Part shown: positions 1-5,969 of the stretch, piece by piece
How the letters are laid out: the number at the start of each line of letters is the position of its first letter
Numbering within the stretch: position 1 is the stretch's first letter
Source of the DNA: Candidatus Gastranaerophilales bacterium
Lineage (GTDB): Bacteria > Cyanobacteriota > Vampirovibrionia > Gastranaerophilales > JAILCC01
Assembly (NCBI GenBank): GCA_024408745.1
Contig: JAKSUS010000068.1
Location: 1 to 6,489, forward strand
Length of the DNA: 6,489 bases
Reading direction: 5' to 3'
The notes under the pieces: generated by a model
Told to the model about the DNA's origin: nothing
Database searches by the model: none
Seen by the model: only the letters and a program-made list of their open reading frames with translations
Program-made: the position numbers and the translations under genes

Positions 1-693
1 GTTCAAATATTCAACATAACTTGCAATACCGCCTTCGTAGTGGAAAAGTTGTTCTGATTTTGTTTTTTCATCATAGAAAATGATTTTTAAACCTTTATTT
101 AAGAAAGCAGTTTCCTGTAATCTTGTTGCAATTACATCTCTGTCATAAACTGTTGTTTCTTTAAAAATTTCAGGATCCGGCCAAAAGTGAGTTTTTGTAC
201 CTGTTTTTTCTGTTTCTCTGATTTTTTCAACGCTTGTATTCGGTTCGCCTCTTAAATAAGTTTGTCTGTGAACCCAGCCGTTTCTTGAAACTTCAACGGT
301 CATTTTTTCCGATAGTGCGTTTACAACAGATGCACCAACACCGTGAAGACCGCCTGAAACTTTATAACCGCCATCACCGAATTTTCCGCCTGCGTGAAGA
401 ACTGTGTGAACGATTTCAAGTGCAGATTTACCAGAATCTTCTTTAATATCAACAGGAATACCACGACCGTTATCTTCAACGGTTACACTTTCATCTTCGT
501 GAATAGTAACGTGGATTTCCGTACAATAACCTGCTAATGATTCATCAACAGAGTTATCAACAATTTCATAAACTAAGTGGTGCAAACCTCTTTGTGAAGT
601 TGTACCTATATACATACCCGGTCTTAATCTAACCGCTTCTAAGCCTTCCAAAACCCTAATATTACTGGCATTATACGATTCTGCTTGTGTCAT
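1..693 (-). CDS. gyrB: DNA gyrase subunit B, N-terminal part (cut by window edge)
   Basis: ATPase subunit of type II topoisomerase DNA gyrase, which with GyrA introduces negative supercoils using ATP. The 231 visible codons cover the GHKL ATPase domain and the start of the transducer domain; the rest lies beyond base 1. Visible motifs are RPGMYIG (24-30), the ATP/Mg-binding EIVDNSVDE helix (43-51, Glu43 and Asn47), DNGRGIP (74-80, Asp74 at the adenine-binding position) and the GGLHGVG lid loop (114-120). Arg137 and Thr166 align with E. coli Arg136 and Thr165, where aminocoumarin resistance changes occur, and both are the sensitive-type residues. The ATG at 691-693 is preceded by GGGAGAGGT with 5 nt spacing, which settles the start. 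ParE is the main paralogue to exclude; the close match to E. coli GyrB over ETEKTGT and HYEGGI favours GyrB. No gyrA or recF is visible nearby. Confidence 0.95.
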   Translation of the reverse strand, partial: MTQAESYNASNIRVLEGLEAVRLRPGMYIGTTSQRGLHHLVYEIVDNSVDESLAGYCTEIHVTIHEDESVTVEDNGRGIPVDIKEDSGKSALEIVHTVLHAGGKFGDGGYKVSGGLHGVGASVVNALSEKMTVEVSRNGWVHRQTYLRGEPNTSVEKIRETEKTGTKTHFWPDPEIFKETTVYDRDVIATRLQETAFLNKGLKIIFYDEKTKSEQLFHYEGGIASYVEYLN

Positions 694-697
694 GTGT

Positions 698-707
698 TAC
701 CTCTCCC
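698..707 (-). promoter_or_regulatory. gyrB ribosome binding site
   Basis: Read on the minus strand, GGGAGAGGT lies just upstream of the gyrB ATG with about 5 nt between the purine core and the start codon. It is one of the strongest Shine-Dalgarno sequences in the window and fixes the gyrB start. Confidence 0.75.
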
Positions 708-729
708 AAATATTATAAGACTTTACTAT

Positions 730-760
730 ATTATAACACAAAGGTTTATTATTGAGTAAA
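730..760 (-). promoter_or_regulatory. Probable gyrB promoter (extended -10)
   Basis: On the minus strand a perfect TATAAT (735 to 730) is preceded by TG one base upstream, giving the extended -10 form TGTTATAAT. The -35 region is weak: TTTACT (760-755) or TTACTC (759-754) at 18-19 nt spacing. Transcription would start near 722-724, leaving a leader of about 30 nt that contains the ribosome site. The assignment rests on consensus match only. Confidence 0.5.
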
Positions 761-837
761 AACGTTACAATTAAAAACAATTTATAGAAAAGTTACTATG
801 ATACTAAGGCACTAAGAAAGAGCTATGTCAATCACCT

Positions 838-897
838 ACGTCATTGCTGACCGAATCAATCTTGTTGCTTGTAGTCATTCGCATAGATTGCTTCTCG
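838..897. repeat. Degenerate REP-like / MITE-like repeat
   Basis: Two related units lie here. The first begins CGTCATTGCTGACCGAA (about 839-855) and runs into TCAATC. The second is GTAGTCATTCGC (871-882) followed by ATAGATTGCTTC (883-894). Both resemble the dispersed GTCATTGCGA...GCAATC palindromic repeats known from many bacterial genomes. GAATCAATCT (853-862) and AGATTGCTTC (885-894) form an inverted pair with 9 of 10 bases matching around a 22-nt loop, and GTCATT recurs at 840-845 and 874-879. The patch is richer in G+C than its surroundings and starts 1 nt after the small gene's stop codon. A single copy in the window cannot prove dispersal; a chance inverted repeat or a decayed coding remnant are alternatives. 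Confidence 0.4.
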
Positions 898-1239
898 TTA
901 TATACGCCATCCTCTTTTATCACTAATTGTGGTAGCTAAATTTGAATCATCATATTGCGGAACATAAATTTTTAGTTTTTTATTATCCTTTGCTGCATTA
1001 TAAGCGTTTAAAAAATCAGTGTAAAACGAACCAATAAGTATAGTTTTTTCTTTTGTTGTTACTGCTGCATTAGTTATGGTATGATTACGAAACACATCAT
1101 GACCATAATCAATAACTGAAATATCATCAGTATTAATTTCTACTACTTGGTCGGGAGAATTAAGATCTTTTACCAATAATGTACCTTTAAAATTAGTTTT
1201 GTAATTAACTGAATTAAGATTAACAGAATTTATATTCAT
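898..1239 (-). CDS. Small uncharacterised protein with N-terminal FKG motif (113 aa)
   Basis: I do not recognise a characterised family. The start is the second of two nearby ATGs (1237-1239): AAAGGAG (1253-1247) ends 7 nt before it but only 1 nt before the first ATG (1243-1245). The 113-residue product has an Asn/Ser-rich N-terminus ending NFKG (about 16-19), then a likely alpha/beta region with strands TLLVKDL, QVVEINTDDISVIDYG, KTILIGSFY and KLKIYVPQY and a helix FLNAYNAAKDNKK. There is no cysteine, signal peptide or membrane segment. Lys-rich ends suggest a soluble cytoplasmic protein. The N-terminus resembles what I recall on small proteins of Gastranaerophilales; its role is unknown to me. 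The gene stands alone, divergent from the exported glycosidase, and stops directly beside a repeat, so the C-terminus (SDKRGWRI) could have been altered by insertion. It could be a full gene or a truncated one. Confidence 0.6.
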   Translation of the reverse strand: MNINSVNLNSVNYKTNFKGTLLVKDLNSPDQVVEINTDDISVIDYGHDVFRNHTITNAAVTTKEKTILIGSFYTDFLNAYNAAKDNKKLKIYVPQYDDSNLATTISDKRGWRI

Positions 1240-1246
1240 CAACATG

Positions 1247-1253
1247 CTCCTTT
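1247..1253 (-). promoter_or_regulatory. Ribosome binding site selecting the second ATG of the small gene
   Basis: Minus-strand AAAGGAG is 7 nt upstream of the ATG at 1237-1239 and only 1 nt from the ATG at 1243-1245. Normal spacing therefore assigns initiation to the downstream ATG and shortens the longest frame by two residues. Confidence 0.65.
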
Positions 1254-1378
1254 GGGTTTCGTCATATTTATACTAAATATAAAAATATTTTAATTTGTTA
1301 CATAAAAAATTTTTATTGTTATGATGATTTTGCATAAAATTACACAGTATAACTCTTTTATTAAATTATTTTAAATAT

Positions 1379-1407
1379 TATACATGTGTTAGAATTTGCA
1401 ATATAAT
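1379..1407 (+). promoter_or_regulatory. Probable promoter of the glycosidase gene, very close to its ATG
   Basis: TATACA (1379-1384, four of six matches to the -35 consensus) and a perfect TATAAT (1402-1407) are separated by 17 nt. Only six bases separate the -10 from the ATG at 1414, so a normal initiation distance would put the transcript start at or next to the start codon. An alternative overlapping extended -10, TGTTAGAAT (1387-1395), would give a leader of about 12 nt. Neither case leaves room for a Shine-Dalgarno sequence, and none is visible. Confidence 0.45.
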
Positions 1408-1413
1408 CATTTT

Positions 1414-3723
1414 ATGAGCAGGTTTTGTAAAACATTATTATTTTTATTTATATTTTTGGGAATTAATTTCAAGGTTTTCGCCTATCAGATAGGTGTTTTT
1501 GATAATATGGAAACTTATTCCAATCATGCATTTTCCATAAAATACCAAAATAACAAACCTGCACTTATAAAAAGAAGCACGATAGCGGCAATATCACCTA
1601 AGAATTGTCCCGTAATTATTTTTACAAAATACAATGACATTGATGATACAGTTTATAATTCAATCATAAAATACATAAAAGCAGGCGGGAAAATTATACT
1701 TATTCCTCCACAAAACGCAGGTGAAGATAAACAATTTATAAAACTTGCAAAATTAGTCGGTGTTAATGTTGAAAAAGTAACTACAACATCACAAAACAAC
1801 GAAATCAATTGGGTTGAGAAGACATTAACAAATAATAACTTAAAATCAGGTTCAAGAATTGTAAAAAGCACATTATACAATGAAGCTTCTCATCTTGCAG
1901 TATTTGGTGATATTGAAAAGCACGAAACGGCAATAAGTTCCAATCATAACGGGGTTTTATTTGCATGGGTTTGGGGAAAAGACGGCAATTCTAATTTTAA
2001 TGAAAAATCTATGCAATACGTTTTATCGGATATTTTGCCAAAATCATACATTTCAAATGACAATAAAACATCTCAAAGCAATAAAACGTTTTCTGCGATA
2101 AGTTATTCCGAAGACATAAATAATTTGAATGCAGACAGAAAATATATTCAAAATTATCAGGATAATATAATTAACTATTCAAAAGATTTATCAACCGCAC
2201 AAAGCAAAATGGAAATGTCAAAGGTTAATGAATTACTTGCCGTATATTATGCAAAAAACAATAATAATGATGATTATAATAAATATTTGCAACTTGCTAA
2301 AAATGATTTATCAGAAAGCACATTTAACGTTAATAACCTTGCACCTGCCGAAACAAGAGGAATATGGTTCGACAGAGGAACAATTGTTAATATTAAAAGC
2401 AAATCAGAAATGGGAAAATATTTTGATAAATTAAAACAAAGCGGTATTACAACGGTATATTTGGAAACAATTAACGCAGGATATGCTGTTTATCCGAGCA
2501 AATATGCGCCCCAAAACCCTTTAACAAAAGGACGTGACATCTTATCGTGGGCAATTGATGAAGCACATGCAAGAAAAATGAAAGTTCAGGCGTGGATATG
2601 GGTATTTGCGGTAGGTAATGACCGCCATAATAAAATCATAGGCAAACCAAATGATTATGTCGGGCCTGTTTTGGAAAAACATATGAAATGGGCTTTGTTA
2701 GGTGAAAACGGAAACTTCCGTCCTAAAAACCAGCCTGAATTTTGGATTGACCCCTCTGATAAAGAAGGCAGACAATATCTTATTGATGTAGCGTGTGAAA
2801 TCACTAAAAAATATAATGTTGACGGTATTCAACTTGATTATATTCGTTATCCGTTCCAAAGCAATGATAATTTAATGGGATTTAACCACAACTCTATGGA
2901 GCAATATTCTGCTAAAACAGGGGAAAAACTTTTCCAAAACAATTACGCAACAAATATTATGTGGAATAAGTGGAAAGAAGAAAATATAAATACATTCGTT
3001 CGTAAAATTTCGGCGAATACGAAAAATATCAGAAAAGATTTAAAAATATCTGCTGCAATTTTTTCCAAACCGCAAGCGAACAGACTGAACACAATCCAAC
3101 AAAATTACGAAAACTGGATAAATAATTCTTATATTGATTTTTTGACACCTATGTCTTATTCAACTTCGGTTGAGGCGCTAAACAATAACTTATCCTGTTT
3201 AATGCCTCAAAATGAAGGTTGTTTGATTTATCCCGGTGTTGCGCTAAAACACGTTAATCAAACAGGATTATTAAAACAAATAACTTCAATAAGAGAACAT
3301 GGATTCCCCGGTGTTTCATTCTTCGCAGTTGCACAACTTGATAATGAAAAAATGCGAATGATGAAAAATGCTTTATATTCTGATAATACACTCGAACCGA
3401 CATATAATGTTTTAAAATCGGCAAATCTTTTATTGAGTGACTATAAAACCACTTTACAAACTCTAAAAACAACAAATTACGAACTCTCTATTAATCAGAA
3501 AGCTGAAATTGACTCTTTAATTAATCAAACTGACAGAGCAATAAGTCAGGTTAATTCAAATCAATATAAAACTGCAATTTCAACAATTCAAAATCTTATA
3601 AACAAAAACGATAACTTTTTTAGCGGAATGTTTAAATACAATATTTTAAAAAGAAATGCACCAAAAAGTTATCTAAAAAGAGCAATAAATCTTTTAAAAG
3701 TTTATGAGAAGAAAACAAAATAA
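1414..3723 (+). CDS. Exported GHL10-family glycoside hydrolase with N-terminal GATase-like domain (769 aa)
   Basis: Likely secreted glycosidase of the GHL10/DUF187 group, which includes E. coli DigH, reported to cleave denuded peptidoglycan glycans. Residues 1-23 form a signal peptide (short basic start, hydrophobic LLFLFIFLGI, cleavage after VFA, no lipobox). Residues 24-212 look like a class I glutamine-amidotransferase-like alpha/beta fold, with CPVIIFTKYNDI and YIKAGGKIILIPP; no Cys-His-Glu catalytic triad is apparent. A helical linker (about 235-305) leads to a TIM barrel (about 312-650): TRGIWF, TTVYLETINAGY, VQAWIWVFAV, WIDPSD, the signature VDGIQLDYIRYP (469-480, with Asp475 a candidate catalytic or substrate residue), ISAAIF, IDFLTPMSYS, LIYPGVAL, GVSFFAV. 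The tail (655-769) is helical and Lys-rich. Cys595 and Cys603 could pair after export. A TTG at 1396 would add six residues without a ribosome site and spoil the signal peptide, so ATG 1414 is preferred. Substrate is inferred from family only. Confidence 0.83.
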   Translation: MSRFCKTLLFLFIFLGINFKVFAYQIGVFDNMETYSNHAFSIKYQNNKPALIKRSTIAAISPKNCPVIIFTKYNDIDDTVYNSIIKYIKAGGKIILIPPQNAGEDKQFIKLAKLVGVNVEKVTTTSQNNEINWVEKTLTNNNLKSGSRIVKSTLYNEASHLAVFGDIEKHETAISSNHNGVLFAWVWGKDGNSNFNEKSMQYVLSDILPKSYISNDNKTSQSNKTFSAISYSEDINNLNADRKYIQNYQDNIINYSKDLSTAQSKMEMSKVNELLAVYYAKNNNNDDYNKYLQLAKNDLSESTFNVNNLAPAETRGIWFDRGTIVNIKSKSEMGKYFDKLKQSGITTVYLETINAGYAVYPSKYAPQNPLTKGRDILSWAIDEAHARKMKVQAWIWVFAVGNDRHNKIIGKPNDYVGPVLEKHMKWALLGENGNFRPKNQPEFWIDPSDKEGRQYLIDVACEITKKYNVDGIQLDYIRYPFQSNDNLMGFNHNSMEQYSAKTGEKLFQNNYATNIMWNKWKEENINTFVRKISANTKNIRKDLKISAAIFSKPQANRLNTIQQNYENWINNSYIDFLTPMSYSTSVEALNNNLSCLMPQNEGCLIYPGVALKHVNQTGLLKQITSIREHGFPGVSFFAVAQLDNEKMRMMKNALYSDNTLEPTYNVLKSANLLLSDYKTTLQTLKTTNYELSINQKAEIDSLINQTDRAISQVNSNQYKTAISTIQNLINKNDNFFSGMFKYNILKRNAPKSYLKRAINLLKVYEKKTK

Positions 3724-3730
3724 TTCAAAA

Positions 3731-4570
3731 TTAAAAAATCGGATTAACAATAACGAAATACAAGAAATAATATGTAACAGCTACTGTAAATATGTAACTG
3801 TCTGCTCTGTCTAAAAGTCCGCCGTGTCCGGGTAAAATGTCTGATGCATCTTTTGCACCGGCATCACGTTTCATCATAGATTCAACCAAATCACCAAGTT
3901 GTGCAAAGATTGTTATAATTAAACCTAAAGAAACTGATTGCCAAACTTGAAAGCCCATATCATTACCTAACAATAATGCTAACAATATGGTACAAATCGC
4001 ACCTGACAATGACCCCTCAATAGTTTTTTTAGGACTGACTTCTTCCCATAGTTTATGTTTACCGAATTTACAACCTGCAAAATAAGCAACAACATCAGTA
4101 ACCGTAATACAAGAAACAGTTGTAACAACGAAGCACAATGCTAAACTAACATCAAAACCTGCCAAATTAACAGTACCTGCATCCATGTTTCTCATAAACA
4201 GAAAATGCGACGGCAGTAAACCACCGTAAACAACTGTTAATAAGGTTGCTCCAACATCTTTAATTCTTGCATTTTTACCTCTGAATAATATTGCCATAAA
4301 TGCGGCAATAACAAGAAAAATAGTTGCCAAATAAAGATATTGAATTTTACCTATGCAACCTAAAAATATAAACAACAAACCGCCAATATAAGATGTTGTT
4401 CTGCTTGGGTATAAGTCTTTTGAATGGAGCATATTTAAAAGCTCTTTCATTCCAAAAAGCATAAGTACAATTATGAATGCACCCATCCACCATCCGCCTG
4501 CGTAAACAATGGCGAAAGTAATAATTAAAAATATCCAAGCAGTTATTATTCTTATATCTTTATTGTTCAA
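3731..4570 (-). CDS. cdsA: Phosphatidate cytidylyltransferase (CDP-diglyceride synthase)
   Basis: Integral membrane enzyme that converts phosphatidic acid and CTP to CDP-diacylglycerol and pyrophosphate, the branch point to bacterial phospholipids. The 279-residue length fits the family. About eight hydrophobic segments are visible, the first at 10-24. Conserved polar motifs are TDVVAYFAGCKFG (158-170), SPKKTIEG (179-186), GDLVESMMKRDAGAKD (226-241) and LPGHGGLLDRAD (246-257), which together give the CDP-diglyceride synthase signature. The one deviation is Ala256 where the pattern expects a larger hydrophobic residue between DR and D. The start is TTG (4568-4570), with AGG 8 nt upstream inside the end of frr; the first internal ATG (Met29) would remove the first membrane segment. 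It is the last gene of the pyrH-frr-cdsA set, 3 nt after frr's stop, and converges on the glycosidase gene. uppS, usually just before it, is absent. Confidence 0.93.
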   Translation of the reverse strand: MNNKDIRIITAWIFLIITFAIVYAGGWWMGAFIIVLMLFGMKELLNMLHSKDLYPSRTTSYIGGLLFIFLGCIGKIQYLYLATIFLVIAAFMAILFRGKNARIKDVGATLLTVVYGGLLPSHFLFMRNMDAGTVNLAGFDVSLALCFVVTTVSCITVTDVVAYFAGCKFGKHKLWEEVSPKKTIEGSLSGAICTILLALLLGNDMGFQVWQSVSLGLIITIFAQLGDLVESMMKRDAGAKDASDILPGHGGLLDRADSYIFTVAVTYYFLYFVIVNPIF

Positions 4571-4573
4571 TTT

Positions 4574-5134
4574 TTATACCTGCATTACTTCCTGTTCTTT
4601 ATCTGCTGCAAGTGAATCAATAATTTTAGTATATTTATCAGTTAATTTTTGAACTTCGCTTTGTCCGTCTTTAACTTCATCTTCCGATAAATTTTCTTCT
4701 TTTTCTATTTTCTTAACATCATCAACTGCATCACGTCTGATATTTCTAACTGCAACTTTTGCATCTTCTGCCATTTTTTTAACTGATTTGCAAATTTCTT
4801 TTCTTCTGTCCTCTGTTAAAGGCGGGAAAGTTAATCTGACGCACATACCGTCACTGTTTGGAGTGATACCGATATCTGATTTTGCAATAGCTTTTTCGAT
4901 TTCGTTTACAATGGTTTTATCATACGGAGTAATTACCAAAGTTTGACCGTCCTGAACCGTAACGTTTGACATTTGTCTTAACGGTGTCGGTGTTCCGTAG
5001 TATTCAACCGTAATTCTTTCTAAAATAAGCGGATTTGCTCTGCCTGTTCTGACATTTGCAAATTCTTTTTTTAAACTTGAAATTGCTTTTTCCATTTTGT
5101 CTGTTGCACTTGATAAAATTTCTTTTGTAGTCAT
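4574..5134 (-). CDS. frr: Ribosome recycling factor
   Basis: Cytoplasmic factor that, with EF-G, splits the post-termination ribosome so its subunits can be reused. The 186 residues match the usual length of about 185. The fold is recognisable: the N-terminal helix of the three-helix bundle carries NVRTGRANP (27-35), followed by the beta domain with VEYYGTPTPL (43-52), ITPYDK (68-73) and LTFPPLTEDRRKE (101-113). The long helices return at 115-145, with VRNIRRDA (129-136) holding the conserved Arg that contacts the ribosome, and at 150-184. The ATG at 5132-5134 is preceded by GGAG, 8 nt upstream, which overlaps the last codons and stop of pyrH. The 3-nt gap to pyrH points to translational coupling. 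There is no sign of truncation. Confidence 0.97.
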   Translation of the reverse strand: MTTKEILSSATDKMEKAISSLKKEFANVRTGRANPLILERITVEYYGTPTPLRQMSNVTVQDGQTLVITPYDKTIVNEIEKAIAKSDIGITPNSDGMCVRLTFPPLTEDRRKEICKSVKKMAEDAKVAVRNIRRDAVDDVKKIEKEENLSEDEVKDGQSEVQKLTDKYTKIIDSLAADKEQEVMQV

Positions 5135-5137
5135 AAT

Positions 5138-5863
5138 TTATTCTCCAACGTAAGTTCCTATATTTTCGCCTTGTAAAATCTTTTCAATTCCGTCCTGTGC
5201 TTCAAAATCAAATACAAACAAAGGTATATGATTGTCTTTGCACAATGAAACGGCTGAAACATCCATAATTTTTAAATCTTTCTTTATTAAATCTTCATAA
5301 GATAACTTTTCAAATTTCTTTGCATCAGGGAATTTGCGAGGATCCTTGTCATAAATTCCGTCAACTTTGTTTTTAGCCATAAGCATTGCTTGGGCATCAA
5401 TTTCAGAAGCTCTTAAACCTGCTGCCGTATCTGTTGTGAAAAACGGGTTCCCTGTTCCTGCACAAAAAATAACCACTCTGCCTTTTTCCAAATGTCTTAT
5501 TGCTTTATTTCTGATATAAGGTTCAGCAATTTTGTGCATATCAATTGCACTCATTAATCTGCAATCAACGCCCGTTTTTTTAAGCATAGCCTGCAAAACA
5601 GAACCGTTCATAACAGTAGCCAACATTCCCACATAATCTGCAGACGCTTGTGGCATGCCAAGTTTTGTGCAATTTTGAACACCTCTAAAAATATTTCCGC
5701 CACCAACAACAACCGCTAATTCAGCCCCCAATTCATGAACTCTTTTAATTTGTTCGGCCACTCTGTTTACAACTTCTGCATCAATTCCAAACCCTTGATT
5801 ACCCATAAGGGCTTCACCGCTAACCTTTAGCAAAACTCTTTTGTATTTTAAATCTTTGACCAT
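5138..5863 (-). CDS. pyrH: Uridylate kinase (UMP kinase)
   Basis: Hexameric amino-acid-kinase-family enzyme that phosphorylates UMP to UDP with ATP, feeding RNA, DNA and UDP-sugar (cell wall) synthesis; bacterial enzymes are typically activated by GTP and inhibited by UTP. The 241-residue length equals that of E. coli PyrH. Visible motifs are [11 protein letters not shown] (11-21, with catalytic Lys13), [10 protein letters not shown] (52-61), [12 protein letters not shown] (75-86, with the UMP-binding Asp77), [14 protein letters not shown] (135-148) and [24 protein letters not shown] (152-175). The ATG at 5861-5863 follows a weak purine stretch, GGGCGAAG, so initiation may be moderate. It is the first gene of the pyrH-frr-cdsA set. 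The usual upstream partners rpsB and tsf are not here; a symporter gene lies 106 bp upstream on the same strand. Confidence 0.97.
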   Translation of the reverse strand: MVKDLKYKRVLLKVSGEALMGNQGFGIDAEVVNRVAEQIKRVHELGAELAVVVGGGNIFRGVQNCTKLGMPQASADYVGMLATVMNGSVLQAMLKKTGVDCRLMSAIDMHKIAEPYIRNKAIRHLEKGRVVIFCAGTGNPFFTTDTAAGLRASEIDAQAMLMAKNKVDGIYDKDPRKFPDAKKFEKLSYEDLIKKDLKIMDVSAVSLCKDNHIPLFVFDFEAQDGIEKILQGENIGTYVGE

Positions 5864-5969
5864 ATCTTCGCCCGTTAAAAAACTCTCAACACTTTATAAA
5901 AATTTTACTAAAAAATCATATAAAATGCAAAGGGAAATAATTATTTTTTAAGTATTTTAACAAATTTAA
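5864..5969. other. Intergenic region between symporter and pyrH
   Basis: This very AT-rich gap contains the candidate pyrH promoter and a perfect 12-bp palindrome AAATAATTATTT (5935-5946) just after the symporter stop. The palindrome is made only of A and T and would give an unstable hairpin, so I do not call it a terminator. No other structure is recognisable. Confidence 0.4.
5902..5930 (-). promoter_or_regulatory. Possible promoter for pyrH-frr-cdsA
   Basis: On the minus strand TTGCAT (5930-5925, three of six to consensus) and TAAAAT (5907-5902, five of six) are 17 nt apart, giving a leader of about 32 nt. The base composition makes chance -10 matches frequent here, and TATAAA (5898-5893) is another candidate. 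A promoter is expected because the gap to the upstream symporter gene is 106 bp. Confidence 0.4.

Larger units (their letters stand above)
694..897. other. Intergenic region between the small gene and gyrB
   Basis: This gap of 204 bp holds the gyrB ribosome site and promoter at its left and a more GC-rich patch (about 40% G+C over 801-900) at its right. The patch includes a short tandem ACTAAG (803-808 and 811-816) and a degenerate repeat element. I see no GC-rich hairpin followed by a T run that would end transcription of the small gene before gyrB, so read-through into gyrB is possible. A short plus-strand frame from 825 to about 926 has no ribosome site and is not called. Confidence 0.5.
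1240..1413. promoter_or_regulatory. AT-rich divergent promoter region
   Basis: This 174-bp stretch separates the divergently read small gene and the exported glycosidase gene and is about 80% A+T. Toward the small gene, minus-strand TATAAA (1272-1267) is a possible -10 with a leader near 20 nt, but no clear -35 is present. A near-palindromic ATAAAAAATTTTTAT tract lies around 1302-1316 and could be bent DNA or a site for an AT-binding protein. No operator with defined dyad symmetry and no riboswitch-like structure was recognised. Confidence 0.4.

Noticed and set aside
234..446. Plus-strand open frame of 70 codons
   Set aside because: It lies entirely opposite gyrB, which shows strong family motifs; no ribosome site and an unlikely residue composition.
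803..816. Tandem ACTAAG pair as a direct repeat array
   Set aside because: Only two 6-base copies with a 2-base gap; too little to support a repeat system or CRISPR.
825..926. Short plus-strand frame starting ATG TCA ATC ACC
   Set aside because: There is no ribosome site; it crosses the repeat patch and overlaps the 3' end of the small minus-strand gene, with no recognisable product.
1653..1880. Minus-strand open frame inside the glycosidase gene
   Set aside because: It is antisense to the GATase-like domain, whose reading frame is supported by its motifs; the hydrophobic product is a by-product of AT-rich antisense.
2228..2434. Plus-strand frame overlapping the glycosidase linker and barrel start
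   Set aside because: It is out of frame with the conserved TRGIWF region and has no ribosome site; Ile/Asn runs reflect AAT/ATA repeats.
3254..3475. Minus-strand open frame of 73 codons
   Set aside because: It is antisense to the last barrel strands of the glycosidase and shows no family features.
4347..4538. Second minus-strand frame within cdsA
   Set aside because: It is a shifted frame inside the first membrane segments of cdsA; the cdsA frame carries the signature.
5935..5946. Perfect AAATAATTATTT palindrome as terminator or operator
   Set aside because: It is made only of A and T, expected by chance at this base composition, and would not form a stable hairpin.
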